DNA of 64,000 bases, taken from positions 1 to 64,000 of the forward strand of contig NZ_JBLKRT010000019.1 in assembly GCF_047607445.1 (NCBI RefSeq), read 5' to 3'. Numbering within the stretch: the stretch's first letter is position 1; each line of letters opens with the position of its first letter. Origin of the DNA: Crystallibacter sulfonylureivorans_A (GTDB lineage: Bacteria; Actinomycetota; Actinomycetes; Actinomycetales; Micrococcaceae). Position numbers and translations under genes: made by a program. Positions 1 through 7,612 of this stretch are shown one piece after another. A model generated the notes under the pieces. The model saw only the letters and a program-made list of their open reading frames with translations, was not told the origin of the DNA and did not search any database.

Positions 1-1451
1 ACAAAGAAGTTGGGCCGGAAGAAGGCCGCGGTCTCGTGGCTGACCTCGGTGAAGTACTCTTCGATCTCTTCCTTGGTATTGCGCCAGGTGAAGTAGCTGT
101 AGGACTGCTGGAAACCGGCCCGGCCCAGCGCGTGCATCATGGCCGGGCGGGTGAAGGCCTCGGCCAGGAACACCACGTCCGGATGCTCGCGGTTCACGGT
201 GCCGATCAGCCATTCCCAGAACCACACGGGCTTGGTGTGCGGGTTGTCCACCCGGAAGATCTTCACTCCGTGGGAGATCCACAGCTGCACAATCCGCAGC
301 ACCTCTTCGGAGAGGCCGCGCGGGTCGTTGTCGAAGTTCAGCGGGTAAATGTCCTGGTATTTCTTCGGCGGGTTCTCTGCGTAGGCGATGGTGCCGTCCA
401 CCCGGGTGGTGAACCATTCGGGGTGTTCGGTGGCCCACGGATGGTCCGGGGCGGCCTGCAGGGCCAGGTCCAGCGCCACTTCCAGGCCGACGGCTTCGGC
501 CGCCGCCACGAAGGCGTCGAATTGCTCGAAGCCGCCCAGGTCGGGGTGGATGGCATCGTGACCGCCGTCCTTGGAGCCGATGGCCCACGGCGACCCGGGG
601 TCCCCCGGTCCGGCGGTTAAGGTGTTGTTCGGGCCCTTGCGGTTGACCTCGCCGATCGGGTGGATCGGCGGCAGGTAGATCACGTCGAAGCCCATGGCGG
701 CGACCGCCGGCAGCCGCTCGGCCGCCGTCGTGAAGTCCCCGGAGGTCCAGGTGCCGGCTGCCGGATCGTAGTGCGCGCCTTCCGAGCGCGGGAAAAATTC
801 GTACCAGGCGCCGCGGCCGGCCCGTTCGCGTTCCACCAGGATGGGGTACTGCTTCGAGGGACTGACCAGGCTGCGGATCGGGTGGCTTCGCACCGCGTCC
901 AGCACTGCGGCCGAGGTGCCCGCGGCGAGCCGCTCGTGCACCGACAGCGACTCGTCGGCGAGCGCGGCGGCGGCGTCGCGCAGCACCCGCGCATTCTCTT
1001 CGGGCCGGCCGCCCTGTCCGCCGGCCTGTTCCAGCAGCAGCCGGCCCTCGGTGAGCATCAGTTCGACGTCGACGCCGGCGGCGATCTTCACCTCCGCGTT
1101 GTGCCGCCAGGTGGCGTAGTTGTCTCCCCAGCCTTCAATGTGGAAGGTCCAGAGGCCGGTACCGGTGGGGCGCAGACGGCCATGCCAGCGGTCGGTGCCG
1201 GTGGCCCCGGGCGTGAGCCGGGCACGCTGGACGGGGTTGCCGTCCGGGTCGAACAGCACCGCGGTGGCGCCGATCTTGTCATGCCCCTCGCGGAAGACGG
1301 TGGCGGCTACCTCCAAGTCCTCGCCGGGGATCGCCTTGGCCGGGAAATCGCCGCCGCCCACCACGGGCCACACATCGACGACCGGGATCCGGCCGAATTT
1401 CAGGCGCTGCGTAGGTTGGGACGGGCTGTGCTCCTGCATCGAAGTCGTCAC
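1..1451 (-). CDS. glgE: Alpha-1,4-glucan:maltose-1-phosphate maltosyltransferase, N-terminal part (runs off window)
   Basis: Transfers maltosyl units from maltose-1-phosphate onto alpha-glucan in the cytoplasmic GlgE pathway of actinobacteria. About 483 codons are open to the window edge; the family is usually about 660-700 residues, so the C-terminal third is outside. Seen: an N-terminal beta domain beginning LKFGRIPVVDVWP, then a GH13 barrel with GFDVIYLPPIHPIGEVNRKG, the nucleophile segment KIFRVDNPHTKP and the acid/base segment VVFLAEAFTRP. The start is uncertain. GTG at 1451 lies 8 nt after a TAACGT box with no Shine-Dalgarno, suggesting a leaderless start; ATG at 1440 is the alternative. 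It is divergent from glgP. The pathway partners treS, pep2 and glgB are not in view and may lie to the left. Confidence 0.93.
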   Translation of the reverse strand, partial: MTTSMQEHSPSQPTQRLKFGRIPVVDVWPVVGGGDFPAKAIPGEDLEVAATVFREGHDKIGATAVLFDPDGNPVQRARLTPGATGTDRWHGRLRPTGTGLWTFHIEGWGDNYATWRHNAEVKIAAGVDVELMLTEGRLLLEQAGGQGGRPEENARVLRDAAAALADESLSVHERLAAGTSAAVLDAVRSHPIRSLVSPSKQYPILVERERAGRGAWYEFFPRSEGAHYDPAAGTWTSGDFTTAAERLPAVAAMGFDVIYLPPIHPIGEVNRKGPNNTLTAGPGDPGSPWAIGSKDGGHDAIHPDLGGFEQFDAFVAAAEAVGLEVALDLALQAAPDHPWATEHPEWFTTRVDGTIAYAENPPKKYQDIYPLNFDNDPRGLSEEVLRIVQLWISHGVKIFRVDNPHTKPVWFWEWLIGTVNREHPDVVFLAEAFTRPAMMHALGRAGFQQSYSYFTWRNTKEEIEEYFTEVSHETAAFFRPNFF

Positions 1452-1459
1452 AAGACTAG

Positions 1460-1465
1460 ACGTTA
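1460..1465 (-). promoter_or_regulatory. Putative -10 box of glgE (leaderless)
   Basis: TAACGT on the minus strand, 8 nt before the GTG at 1451. Position relative to the start matches the leaderless pattern seen at several genes here. Confidence 0.4.
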
Positions 1466-1572
1466 GCGAGAATCCTTCCCGATTGCGAAGGATCCAGACG
1501 CCCCGGAGACGGTTTGGCGGCCAGTTCGGCGCGCATTTACCTGCCGGTCATCGACCGGAGAAGTATCTGCGC

Positions 1573-1578
1573 TAACCT
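1573..1578 (+). promoter_or_regulatory. Putative -10 box of glgP (leaderless)
   Basis: TAACCT followed by 7 nt and the GTG at 1586; no Shine-Dalgarno is present. Divergent from the glgE box. Confidence 0.5.
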
Positions 1579-1585
1579 TGGCCGG

Positions 1586-4219
1586 GTGAAGGCAATACGC
1601 AGATTTACCGTCCGCACTGTCCTCCCCGAGAGCATTGCTCCGCTGGCTCGCCTGGCAGGCAATTTGCGCTGGTCCTGGCACCAGCCAACCCAGCAGCTCT
1701 TCCAACAACTGGACCCGCAGGCCTGGGCCGACGTGCAGCAGGATCCGGTGGCCCTGCTGGGCTCCTTTACCCGGGAACGGCTGCGATCGCTCGCCGCCGA
1801 CCAGCAGGTAGTGTCCCGGGTTCGCGAACTCGACGCTGACCTGGATAAGTACCTGACCGAAGACCGCTGGTACCAGACGCTGGGCCCCGACGCCCCGGCG
1901 TCGATCGCTTATTTCTCCCCCGAATACGGAATCTCCCATGTGCTGCCGCAATACTCCGGCGGCCTGGGCATCCTGGCCGGTGACCATCTGAAGGCAGCGT
2001 CCGACCTGGGCGTGCCGCTGGTGGGTGTGGGCCTGCTCTATGCGGCCGGCTACTTCAAGCAGTCGCTGAGCCGCGACGCGTGGCAGCAGGAAACCTATCC
2101 CGTGCTGGACCCGGACGGCCTGCCATTGACCTTGCTGCGCGAGGCGGACGGGCAGCCGGCGCAGATCACCTTGCCGCTGCCCAACGGGCGCCGGCTTGGC
2201 GCCTACATCTGGCGGGCCGACGTGGGCCGGGTACCGCTGCTGCTGCTGGATTCCAACATTCCGGGCAACGACGAGGCCGCACGCGGCATCACCGACCGGC
2301 TCTACGGCGGCGGGGGCGACCACCGGCTGCAACAGGAGCTGCTGCTGGGCATGGGCGGGGTGAAGGCGCTGCGCGTCCATCAGCGGCTCACCGGTGCTCC
2401 GGCCCCGGAGGTCTTCCACACCAACGAGGGACACGCCGGTTTCCTGGGCGTCGAGCGCATCCAGGAGTTGGCGGCGGCCGGACTGAGCTGGGACGAGGCC
2501 TTGGCCGCGGGCCGGGCCAACACTGTTTTCACCACGCACACCCCGGTGCCGGCCGGCATTGACCGGTTCGACAAGGCGCAGATCCAGCACTTCTTCAGCG
2601 CCGGACTCGCCCCGGACGTGCCCAGCGCCAAGATCCTGGAACTGGGCGATGAAAATTACGACGGCGGAGATCCGTCCAAGTTCAACATGGCCGTGATGGG
2701 ACTGCGGCTGGCGCAGCGGGCCAACGGTGTGGCCAAGCTGCACGGCGTGGTCTCGCGCGGCATGTTCCGCGGGCTCTGGCCGGGCTTCGACCAGCAGGAA
2801 GTGCCGATCGGCTCGGTGACCAACGGCGTGCACGTGCCCACCTGGGTGGACCCGCGGGTGGCGGAGTTCGCCCGGTCGGCCTTCGGCAACCAAACCGTGA
2901 TCGACCGCCAGTGGGACCGGGTATACGACGCCGCCGACGAGGATATTTGGGCGCTACGCCGGACCCTGCGGACCAACCTGATTGACGATGTCCGCCGCAG
3001 GCTGCGGGCCTCCTGGAAGAAGCGTGGCGCCGCGGATGCCGAATTGGCCTGGACCGATTCGGTGCTGGACCCGGACGTGCTGACCATCGGTTTTGCCCGG
3101 CGGGTTCCCACCTACAAGCGGCTGACCTTGATGCTGCGCGATCCGGCCCGGCTCAAGGCGCTGCTGCTGCATCCCGAGCGGCCGGTCCAGTTGGTCATCG
3201 CCGGCAAATCCCATCCGGCGGACGAGCAGGGCAAGCGGATGATCCAGGATCTGGTGCGTTTCACCGACGACCCGGAGGTCCGGCACCGGATCGTCTTCCT
3301 GCCCAATTACGACATCGCCATGGCCCGCACCCTCTTTCCCGGTTGCGACGTATGGCTGAACAATCCGCTGCGTCCGCTGGAAGCCTGCGGCACCTCCGGC
3401 ATGAAGGCGGCCATCAACGGCGGCCTGAATCTGTCCGTGCTGGACGGCTGGTGGGATGAGATGTACGACGGCGACAACGGCTGGGCGATTCCGACGGCCA
3501 ACCCCTCCACCGAAGCCGGGACCGACGACGTGTTCGATCCGGATGAGCGGGACGACATCGAGGCCGCAGCACTCTACGACTTGGTGGAGCACCACGTTGC
3601 GCCGCGCTTTTACGCCGCCGAGATATCCGAAGGTGCCGGGGCCGCCGGCCCGTCGGAGCCGATCGGAACGGACACCGTACCGCACCAGTGGATTGCCATG
3701 ATCAAGCACACGCTGGCCAACCTGGGGCCCGCTGTCTCCGCCGAACGGATGCTGCAGGACTATGTGGAGCAGCTCTACCGTCCCGCATCGGAATCCGGGC
3801 GGGCCGCCCGCACCGATGATTTTAAAGCGGCAAAGGAACTGGCTGCGTGGACCAGCAGGGTCCGCAGCGCCTGGGGCGACGTTTCGGTGGAGCACGTGGA
3901 TTCGATGGGCATTACCGACGAACCGCAAATCGGCGAGTCGCTGACGGTCAATGCCTATGTCCGGCTGGGCCCGCTGGCACCCGACAACGTCACCGTCCAG
4001 GTAGTCCACGGGCTGGTCACCGACAATGACGACCTCGCGCAGACATCCAGCGACGACCTGACCGTGGCCGAGCAACTGGGCGACGGCCGCTATCTGTTCT
4101 CCGGCCCGGTGACTATCGACCGTTCCGGTTCGTTCGGCTATAGCGTGCGGGTGCTGCCCAGGCATGACGCCCTGGCCAACCCGGCCGAACTCGGCCTGGT
4201 GGCCAACGCCACGAACTGA
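1586..4219 (+). CDS. glgP: Alpha-glucan (glycogen) phosphorylase
   Basis: Releases glucose-1-phosphate from glycogen or maltodextrin using PLP. The protein is 877 residues from GTG 1586. The DUF3417-type N-terminal region (AGNLRWSWHQPTQQLFQQLD) marks the short actinobacterial alpha-glucan phosphorylase branch. Glycosyl-binding segments include FHTNEGHAGFLGVERI and VTNGVHVPTWVDP. The PLP-lysine signature EACGTSGMKAAINGG is intact. GTG 1586 is chosen because it gives the usual start MKAIRRFTVRTVLPE and sits 7 nt after a TAACCT box; the upstream ATG at 1514 lacks family similarity. Divergent from glgE, so synthesis and breakdown enzymes share one intergenic control region of about 130 bp. Confidence 0.95.
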   Translation: MKAIRRFTVRTVLPESIAPLARLAGNLRWSWHQPTQQLFQQLDPQAWADVQQDPVALLGSFTRERLRSLAADQQVVSRVRELDADLDKYLTEDRWYQTLGPDAPASIAYFSPEYGISHVLPQYSGGLGILAGDHLKAASDLGVPLVGVGLLYAAGYFKQSLSRDAWQQETYPVLDPDGLPLTLLREADGQPAQITLPLPNGRRLGAYIWRADVGRVPLLLLDSNIPGNDEAARGITDRLYGGGGDHRLQQELLLGMGGVKALRVHQRLTGAPAPEVFHTNEGHAGFLGVERIQELAAAGLSWDEALAAGRANTVFTTHTPVPAGIDRFDKAQIQHFFSAGLAPDVPSAKILELGDENYDGGDPSKFNMAVMGLRLAQRANGVAKLHGVVSRGMFRGLWPGFDQQEVPIGSVTNGVHVPTWVDPRVAEFARSAFGNQTVIDRQWDRVYDAADEDIWALRRTLRTNLIDDVRRRLRASWKKRGAADAELAWTDSVLDPDVLTIGFARRVPTYKRLTLMLRDPARLKALLLHPERPVQLVIAGKSHPADEQGKRMIQDLVRFTDDPEVRHRIVFLPNYDIAMARTLFPGCDVWLNNPLRPLEACGTSGMKAAINGGLNLSVLDGWWDEMYDGDNGWAIPTANPSTEAGTDDVFDPDERDDIEAAALYDLVEHHVAPRFYAAEISEGAGAAGPSEPIGTDTVPHQWIAMIKHTLANLGPAVSAERMLQDYVEQLYRPASESGRAARTDDFKAAKELAAWTSRVRSAWGDVSVEHVDSMGITDEPQIGESLTVNAYVRLGPLAPDNVTVQVVHGLVTDNDDLAQTSSDDLTVAEQLGDGRYLFSGPVTIDRSGSFGYSVRVLPRHDALANPAELGLVANATN

Positions 4220-4234
4220 TCCCGGTCGTGCCCG

Positions 4235-4274
4235 GCAGAGTTCCCCGCCAACCGGCCCTGGCGGGGAACTCTGC
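4235..4274 (+). terminator. Hairpin downstream of glgP
   Basis: A 16-bp perfect stem, GCAGAGTTCCCCGCCA against its complement at 4259-4274, with an 8-nt loop. No T-tract follows, so it may end transcription weakly or protect the 3' end. Confidence 0.6.
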
Positions 4275-4536
4275 GGGGCAAAATCCGGCTGAAAGTTAAA
4301 CATTTTTTCGGCCGTGTTGGCACGCCGGACGAGCGCCGGGGCGCGGCGGCTGCCGTGGCCGATCTATCCGCGCCAACACTTCGTTGTTCCCCGTCCCGCG
4401 CTGCCCGCTTCCGCTGCCGCCGCAGCGGAAAATCTGCCCCTTCGTACGTTCTTCTGTATGGCATACCCCTTTATTATCAGCATGCTGACTAATAGCATGA
4501 GGGTGTCCGTCCGAATGAACCACCAAGGAGGCGAAT
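4275..4536. other. Non-coding leader region upstream of the YihY cassette
   Basis: No gene seen. It becomes AT-richer near 4440-4500. It holds the 12-bp palindrome TCAGCATGCTGA at 4477-4488, a possible operator, and ends with the strong ribosome site AAGGAGG before ATG 4537. I could not assign a promoter with confidence. Confidence 0.5.
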
Positions 4537-5601
4537 ATGGGCACCGGTACCGAGCAGGGCACCGCACCACCGCCGGACCATGAGGACAAGCCTCAGACTC
4601 CCCCGCAGGTGAAGAAGGCCTCTTGGAAATACATTTTCCGCAAGACTTTCCGCGAATTCACCGACGACGACTGCACCGATCTGGCCGCCGGCCTGACGTA
4701 CTACGGCGTGCTGTCCCTGTTCCCGGGTCTGCTGGCTTTGGTTTCCGTTTTGGGACTGGTCGGCCAGGCCGAAGCAACTACCAACGCCATGATGGACATG
4801 GTGGAGAGAGTGGCACCGGGCCAAGCCGTCCAAGTGATCCGGCAGCCGATCGAGCAGCTGGCCAGCTCGCAAGGAGCGGGCTTCGCCTTCGTCATCGGCC
4901 TCGTGGGTGCCATCTGGTCGGCCTCCGGCTACGTCAACGCTTTCGGCCGGGCCATGAACCGGATCTATGAGGTCGACGAAGGCCGGCCGTTCTGGAAGCT
5001 CCGCCCGGTCATGCTGCTGATCACCGTTGTGGTGCTGCTGCTGGCGGTGCTGATGATGCTGATGCTGGTGCTGTCCGGACCGGTCGCGCAGGCCGTTGGT
5101 TCCTTCATCGGTCTCGGCGAAGTGGCACTGACCGTCTGGAACATCGCCAAATGGCCGGTCCTGGTCCTGTTCGCGGTGCTGATGGTCGCGGTGCTGTATT
5201 ACGCGACGCCCAACGTGAAGCAGCCGAAATTCCGCTGGATGAGCCTGGGCGCCCTGATCGCGCTGCTGGTTCTGGCGCTGGCGACCCTCGGTTTTGCCTT
5301 CTACGTGGCCAACTTCGGGAATTACAAAAGGACCTACGGGGCCATCGGCGGCGTGATCGTGCTGCTGCTGTGGTTCTGGCTGGCCAACTTGGCCCTGCTG
5401 TTCGGTGCTGAGTTCGACGCAGAGACCGAGCGCGGACGCCAACTCCAAGCCGGCATCGCCGCCGAGGAAAACATTCAGCTTCCGGTCCGTGACAGTCGCA
5501 AGAGCGACAAGGACGCCGAGAAGGAAGAGGAGGACATAGCGCGGGGCCGCAAGCTCCGTCATGCCTACGGGCAGGAGGAGGGATCCCGCGAACACACCTG
5601 A
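4537..5601 (+). CDS. YihY/BrkB family integral membrane protein
   Basis: Member of the family once mis-assigned as ribonuclease BN; the true function is unresolved in the literature. 354 residues from ATG 4537, with AAGGAGG 7 nt upstream. Seen: a family N-terminus with DDCTDLAAGLTYYGVLSLFPG, a first membrane segment near residues 55-75, and further hydrophobic segments around 105-130, 150-180, 205-225, 235-260 and 265-285. The loop GAIGGVIVLLLWFWLANLAL is typical. The C-terminal 60 residues are charged and probably cytoplasmic. The next gene starts 48 nt downstream and two more follow with overlaps, suggesting one envelope-related transcription unit. Confidence 0.85.
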   Translation: MGTGTEQGTAPPPDHEDKPQTPPQVKKASWKYIFRKTFREFTDDDCTDLAAGLTYYGVLSLFPGLLALVSVLGLVGQAEATTNAMMDMVERVAPGQAVQVIRQPIEQLASSQGAGFAFVIGLVGAIWSASGYVNAFGRAMNRIYEVDEGRPFWKLRPVMLLITVVVLLLAVLMMLMLVLSGPVAQAVGSFIGLGEVALTVWNIAKWPVLVLFAVLMVAVLYYATPNVKQPKFRWMSLGALIALLVLALATLGFAFYVANFGNYKRTYGAIGGVIVLLLWFWLANLALLFGAEFDAETERGRQLQAGIAAEENIQLPVRDSRKSDKDAEKEEEDIARGRKLRHAYGQEEGSREHT

Positions 5602-5649
5602 AAACGTCAGGCCTGACAGGAAAAAACCCGATACAGAAAAGGAATTGCC

Positions 5650-6486
5650 ATGACCACGAATTCAAGTTCCGGCAGTTACGACGAGGGAGTTCCCGTTTAC
5701 CCGGCCGGCGGCGCTGCAGTCCCGCCGCCCACGACTCCGCCGACCACCGGGCCAACCACCGGTCAGGCCAGGAGCGAGACGGCCAAGACCGAGGCCAAGG
5801 AAGTTGGTCGCGAGGGGGTCGAAGCCGGCCAGCATGTGGCCGAGACGGCCAAGGGCGAGGCAAAACAGGTGGCTCATGAGGCCAAGGAAAAGGCCCGGAA
5901 CCTGATGTCCGAACTGGGCGACGACGTCTACGGCCAGGCCCACGTGCAGCAACAGCGCGTCGCCTCGGGGCTGCGGTCGATAGGTGAAGAGCTGAGCTCC
6001 ATGGCCCGCAACTCCGATCAGTCCGGAACGGCCACCCATCTGGTGAGCCGGGCCGCAGACCGGGCCGACTCGGTGGCGGGCTGGCTGGAAAACCGCGATC
6101 CGGGCTCGCTGCTGGACGAAGTGAAGCGCTTCGCGCGCCAGCGCCCCGGAGCGTTCCTGGCCATCGCGGCCGGCGCCGGTGTGCTCGCCGGTCGGCTGAC
6201 CAAGGGCCTGACCGCCGACAGCGGCGGATCGGCCACGGGAACCGGACAGCGCGTGGGCATGCACCGTGCCACCGCCGGGCCGGTCTACGCCACACCGGAA
6301 ACGGCCGGCAGCTACGACGCCCAGAGCGCAGCGGGCTTTGCGGCGCCGGGGGCACAGACGGGCTCGGCCATCGGTGGTGCACCGGCGCAGCCTGAGACAA
6401 CCTACCCGGTCGGCGAACCGCCCGTCGGCGGTCGCGGCACCGCAATCCCGGACCGCAACCCCTATGACGACGGAGGAACACGATGA
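5650..6486 (+). CDS. Amphipathic helical protein with a single C-terminal membrane segment (unknown function)
   Basis: 278 residues; I do not recognise a named family. The N-terminus is low-complexity, rich in Pro and Thr (residues 15-50). Residues 50-90 are a Lys/Glu/Ala-rich helix (ETAKGEAKQVAHEAKEKARN), reminiscent of LEA-like or ElaB-type helices. Residues 150-190 hold a short hydrophobic stretch (PGAFLAIAAGAGVLAGRLTKG) that could anchor it in the membrane, and a disordered Gly/Pro-rich tail follows. ATG 5650 is preceded by GAAAAGGAA. Its stop overlaps the next start by 4 nt (ATGA at 6483), implying translational coupling with the holin-like and DUF3618 genes. Confidence 0.75.
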   Translation: MTTNSSSGSYDEGVPVYPAGGAAVPPPTTPPTTGPTTGQARSETAKTEAKEVGREGVEAGQHVAETAKGEAKQVAHEAKEKARNLMSELGDDVYGQAHVQQQRVASGLRSIGEELSSMARNSDQSGTATHLVSRAADRADSVAGWLENRDPGSLLDEVKRFARQRPGAFLAIAAGAGVLAGRLTKGLTADSGGSATGTGQRVGMHRATAGPVYATPETAGSYDAQSAAGFAAPGAQTGSAIGGAPAQPETTYPVGEPPVGGRGTAIPDRNPYDDGGTR

Positions 6487-6950
6487 GTCATCAGCAGGTG
6501 CCCGGTCAGAGCAACCAGCGGGTGCCCGGCCAGGATGCCGCCGAGCCAACGCGGGCGGAAATCAAGGCGGAGAATGAGTCGCTCGGCGACCTGCTCAGCC
6601 AAGTCAGCAAGGACATCTCGGTGCTGATGCGGCAGGAAGTGGAACTGGCGAAGGCGGAGCTCAAGGAATCCGGCACACGCGCCGGCAAGGGAGCAGGCAT
6701 GTTGGGCGGTGCCGGCGTGGCCGGCCATTTCGTCCTGCTCTTCCTCTCCTTGGCGCTGTGGACCTGGATCGCCTACGCAATCGGCCTGGCCTGGTCCGGG
6801 CTGGTCGTGGCAGTCATCTGGGCCATCATTGCCGCCATCCTCTACGCGGTGGGCCGCAAACAGCTCAAGACCGTCCGGGGGATGCCCCGCACCACCGAGT
6901 CAGTGAAGAAGATTCCGGAAACATTGAAGCCAAGTGAGGAAGCACGATGA
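6483..6950 (+). CDS. Holin-like (Phage_holin_3_6) membrane protein
   Basis: 155 residues. An N-terminal soluble helix (ESLGDLLSQVSKDISVLMRQ) leads into two closely spaced membrane helices at about residues 75-100 and 105-125, then a short basic tail. This is the pattern of the actinobacterial putative holin family (PF07332). Chromosomal copies beside DUF3618 genes are common, and no lysin or phage gene is nearby, so phage origin is unlikely; a role in the envelope or stress response is inference. Start and stop both overlap neighbours through ATGA, linking three genes translationally. Confidence 0.8.
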   Translation: MSHQQVPGQSNQRVPGQDAAEPTRAEIKAENESLGDLLSQVSKDISVLMRQEVELAKAELKESGTRAGKGAGMLGGAGVAGHFVLLFLSLALWTWIAYAIGLAWSGLVVAVIWAIIAAILYAVGRKQLKTVRGMPRTTESVKKIPETLKPSEEAR

Positions 6951-7534
6951 GCCAGTCACCAGAAGAAATTCGAGCCGACATCGAACGCACCCGTGCCCGG
7001 CTGGGCACCGACGTTGACGCGGTGGCGGAGAAAGCCTCGCCGTCGAACATCGTTCACCGGCAGACGGACAAGGTGAAAGATTCCGTGGGCCGGGTCAAGG
7101 ACAAGGTCATGGGTGCTGCCGACGACGCCGGCAGCAGCACGAAGTCCATGATGCACGACGCCGGCGAGATGGCCAGCGACGTCCCGCACCAGATCGCCCG
7201 CAAGACGGAGGGCAATCCGTTGGCAGCAGGCCTGATCGCGTTCGGCGCAGGCTGGTTGCTGTCCTCGTTGTTCCCGTCCAGTCGTGTGGAACAGCAGGCA
7301 GCCGAGAAGGTCAAGGAAGAAGCCCAGCCGGTGGTCCAGAAGGTCAAGGACGCAGCCCAAGAGGTGGCCCAGGACATGAAGGAGCCGGCCCGGGAGGCCG
7401 CCGAGGACCTGAAGTACTCGGCCCAGGACTCGATGGACAAGGTCAAGGCCGAAGGTACTTCCGCCGCCCAGGACGTCAAGGACCGGGCGCAGGAGGCCCG
7501 CGGGAATGTGCAGGAGCCGCCGCGGCAGATCTGA
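6947..7534 (+). CDS. DUF3618 domain protein with apolipoprotein-like helical tail
   Basis: 195 residues. Residues 1-45 match the DUF3618 signature (SPEEIRADIERTRARLGTDVDAVAEK). A hydrophobic segment at about residues 88-105 (LAAGLIAFGAGWLLSSLFP) probably spans the membrane. The remaining 90 residues are Ala/Lys/Glu-rich repeats of about 11 residues (VKDAAQEVAQDMKEPAREA), expected to form long amphipathic helices like LEA or apolipoprotein segments. It is translationally coupled to the holin-like gene. Function unknown; a membrane-stress role is inference from helix type and context. Confidence 0.85.
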   Translation: MSQSPEEIRADIERTRARLGTDVDAVAEKASPSNIVHRQTDKVKDSVGRVKDKVMGAADDAGSSTKSMMHDAGEMASDVPHQIARKTEGNPLAAGLIAFGAGWLLSSLFPSSRVEQQAAEKVKEEAQPVVQKVKDAAQEVAQDMKEPAREAAEDLKYSAQDSMDKVKAEGTSAAQDVKDRAQEARGNVQEPPRQI

Positions 7535-7566
7535 TCCGCTCGGATCAGATTCCACCGCGCGATCAT

Positions 7567-7605
7567 CCGGCGCCGGGAAAGCCCGTCTGGGGCTCCCGGC
7601 GCCGG
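7567..7605. terminator. Bidirectional hairpin between the DUF3618 gene and glgX
   Basis: A 12-bp perfect stem, CCGGCGCCGGGA (7567-7578) with its complement at 7594-7605, in the 78-bp space between convergent genes. Confidence 0.65.
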
Positions 7606-7612
7606 ATTCGTG

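Noticed and set aside
6483..6950. Holin-like gene as evidence of a prophage
   Set aside because: No lysin, structural, integrase or att sequences nearby; this family is common on actinobacterial chromosomes beside DUF3618 genes.
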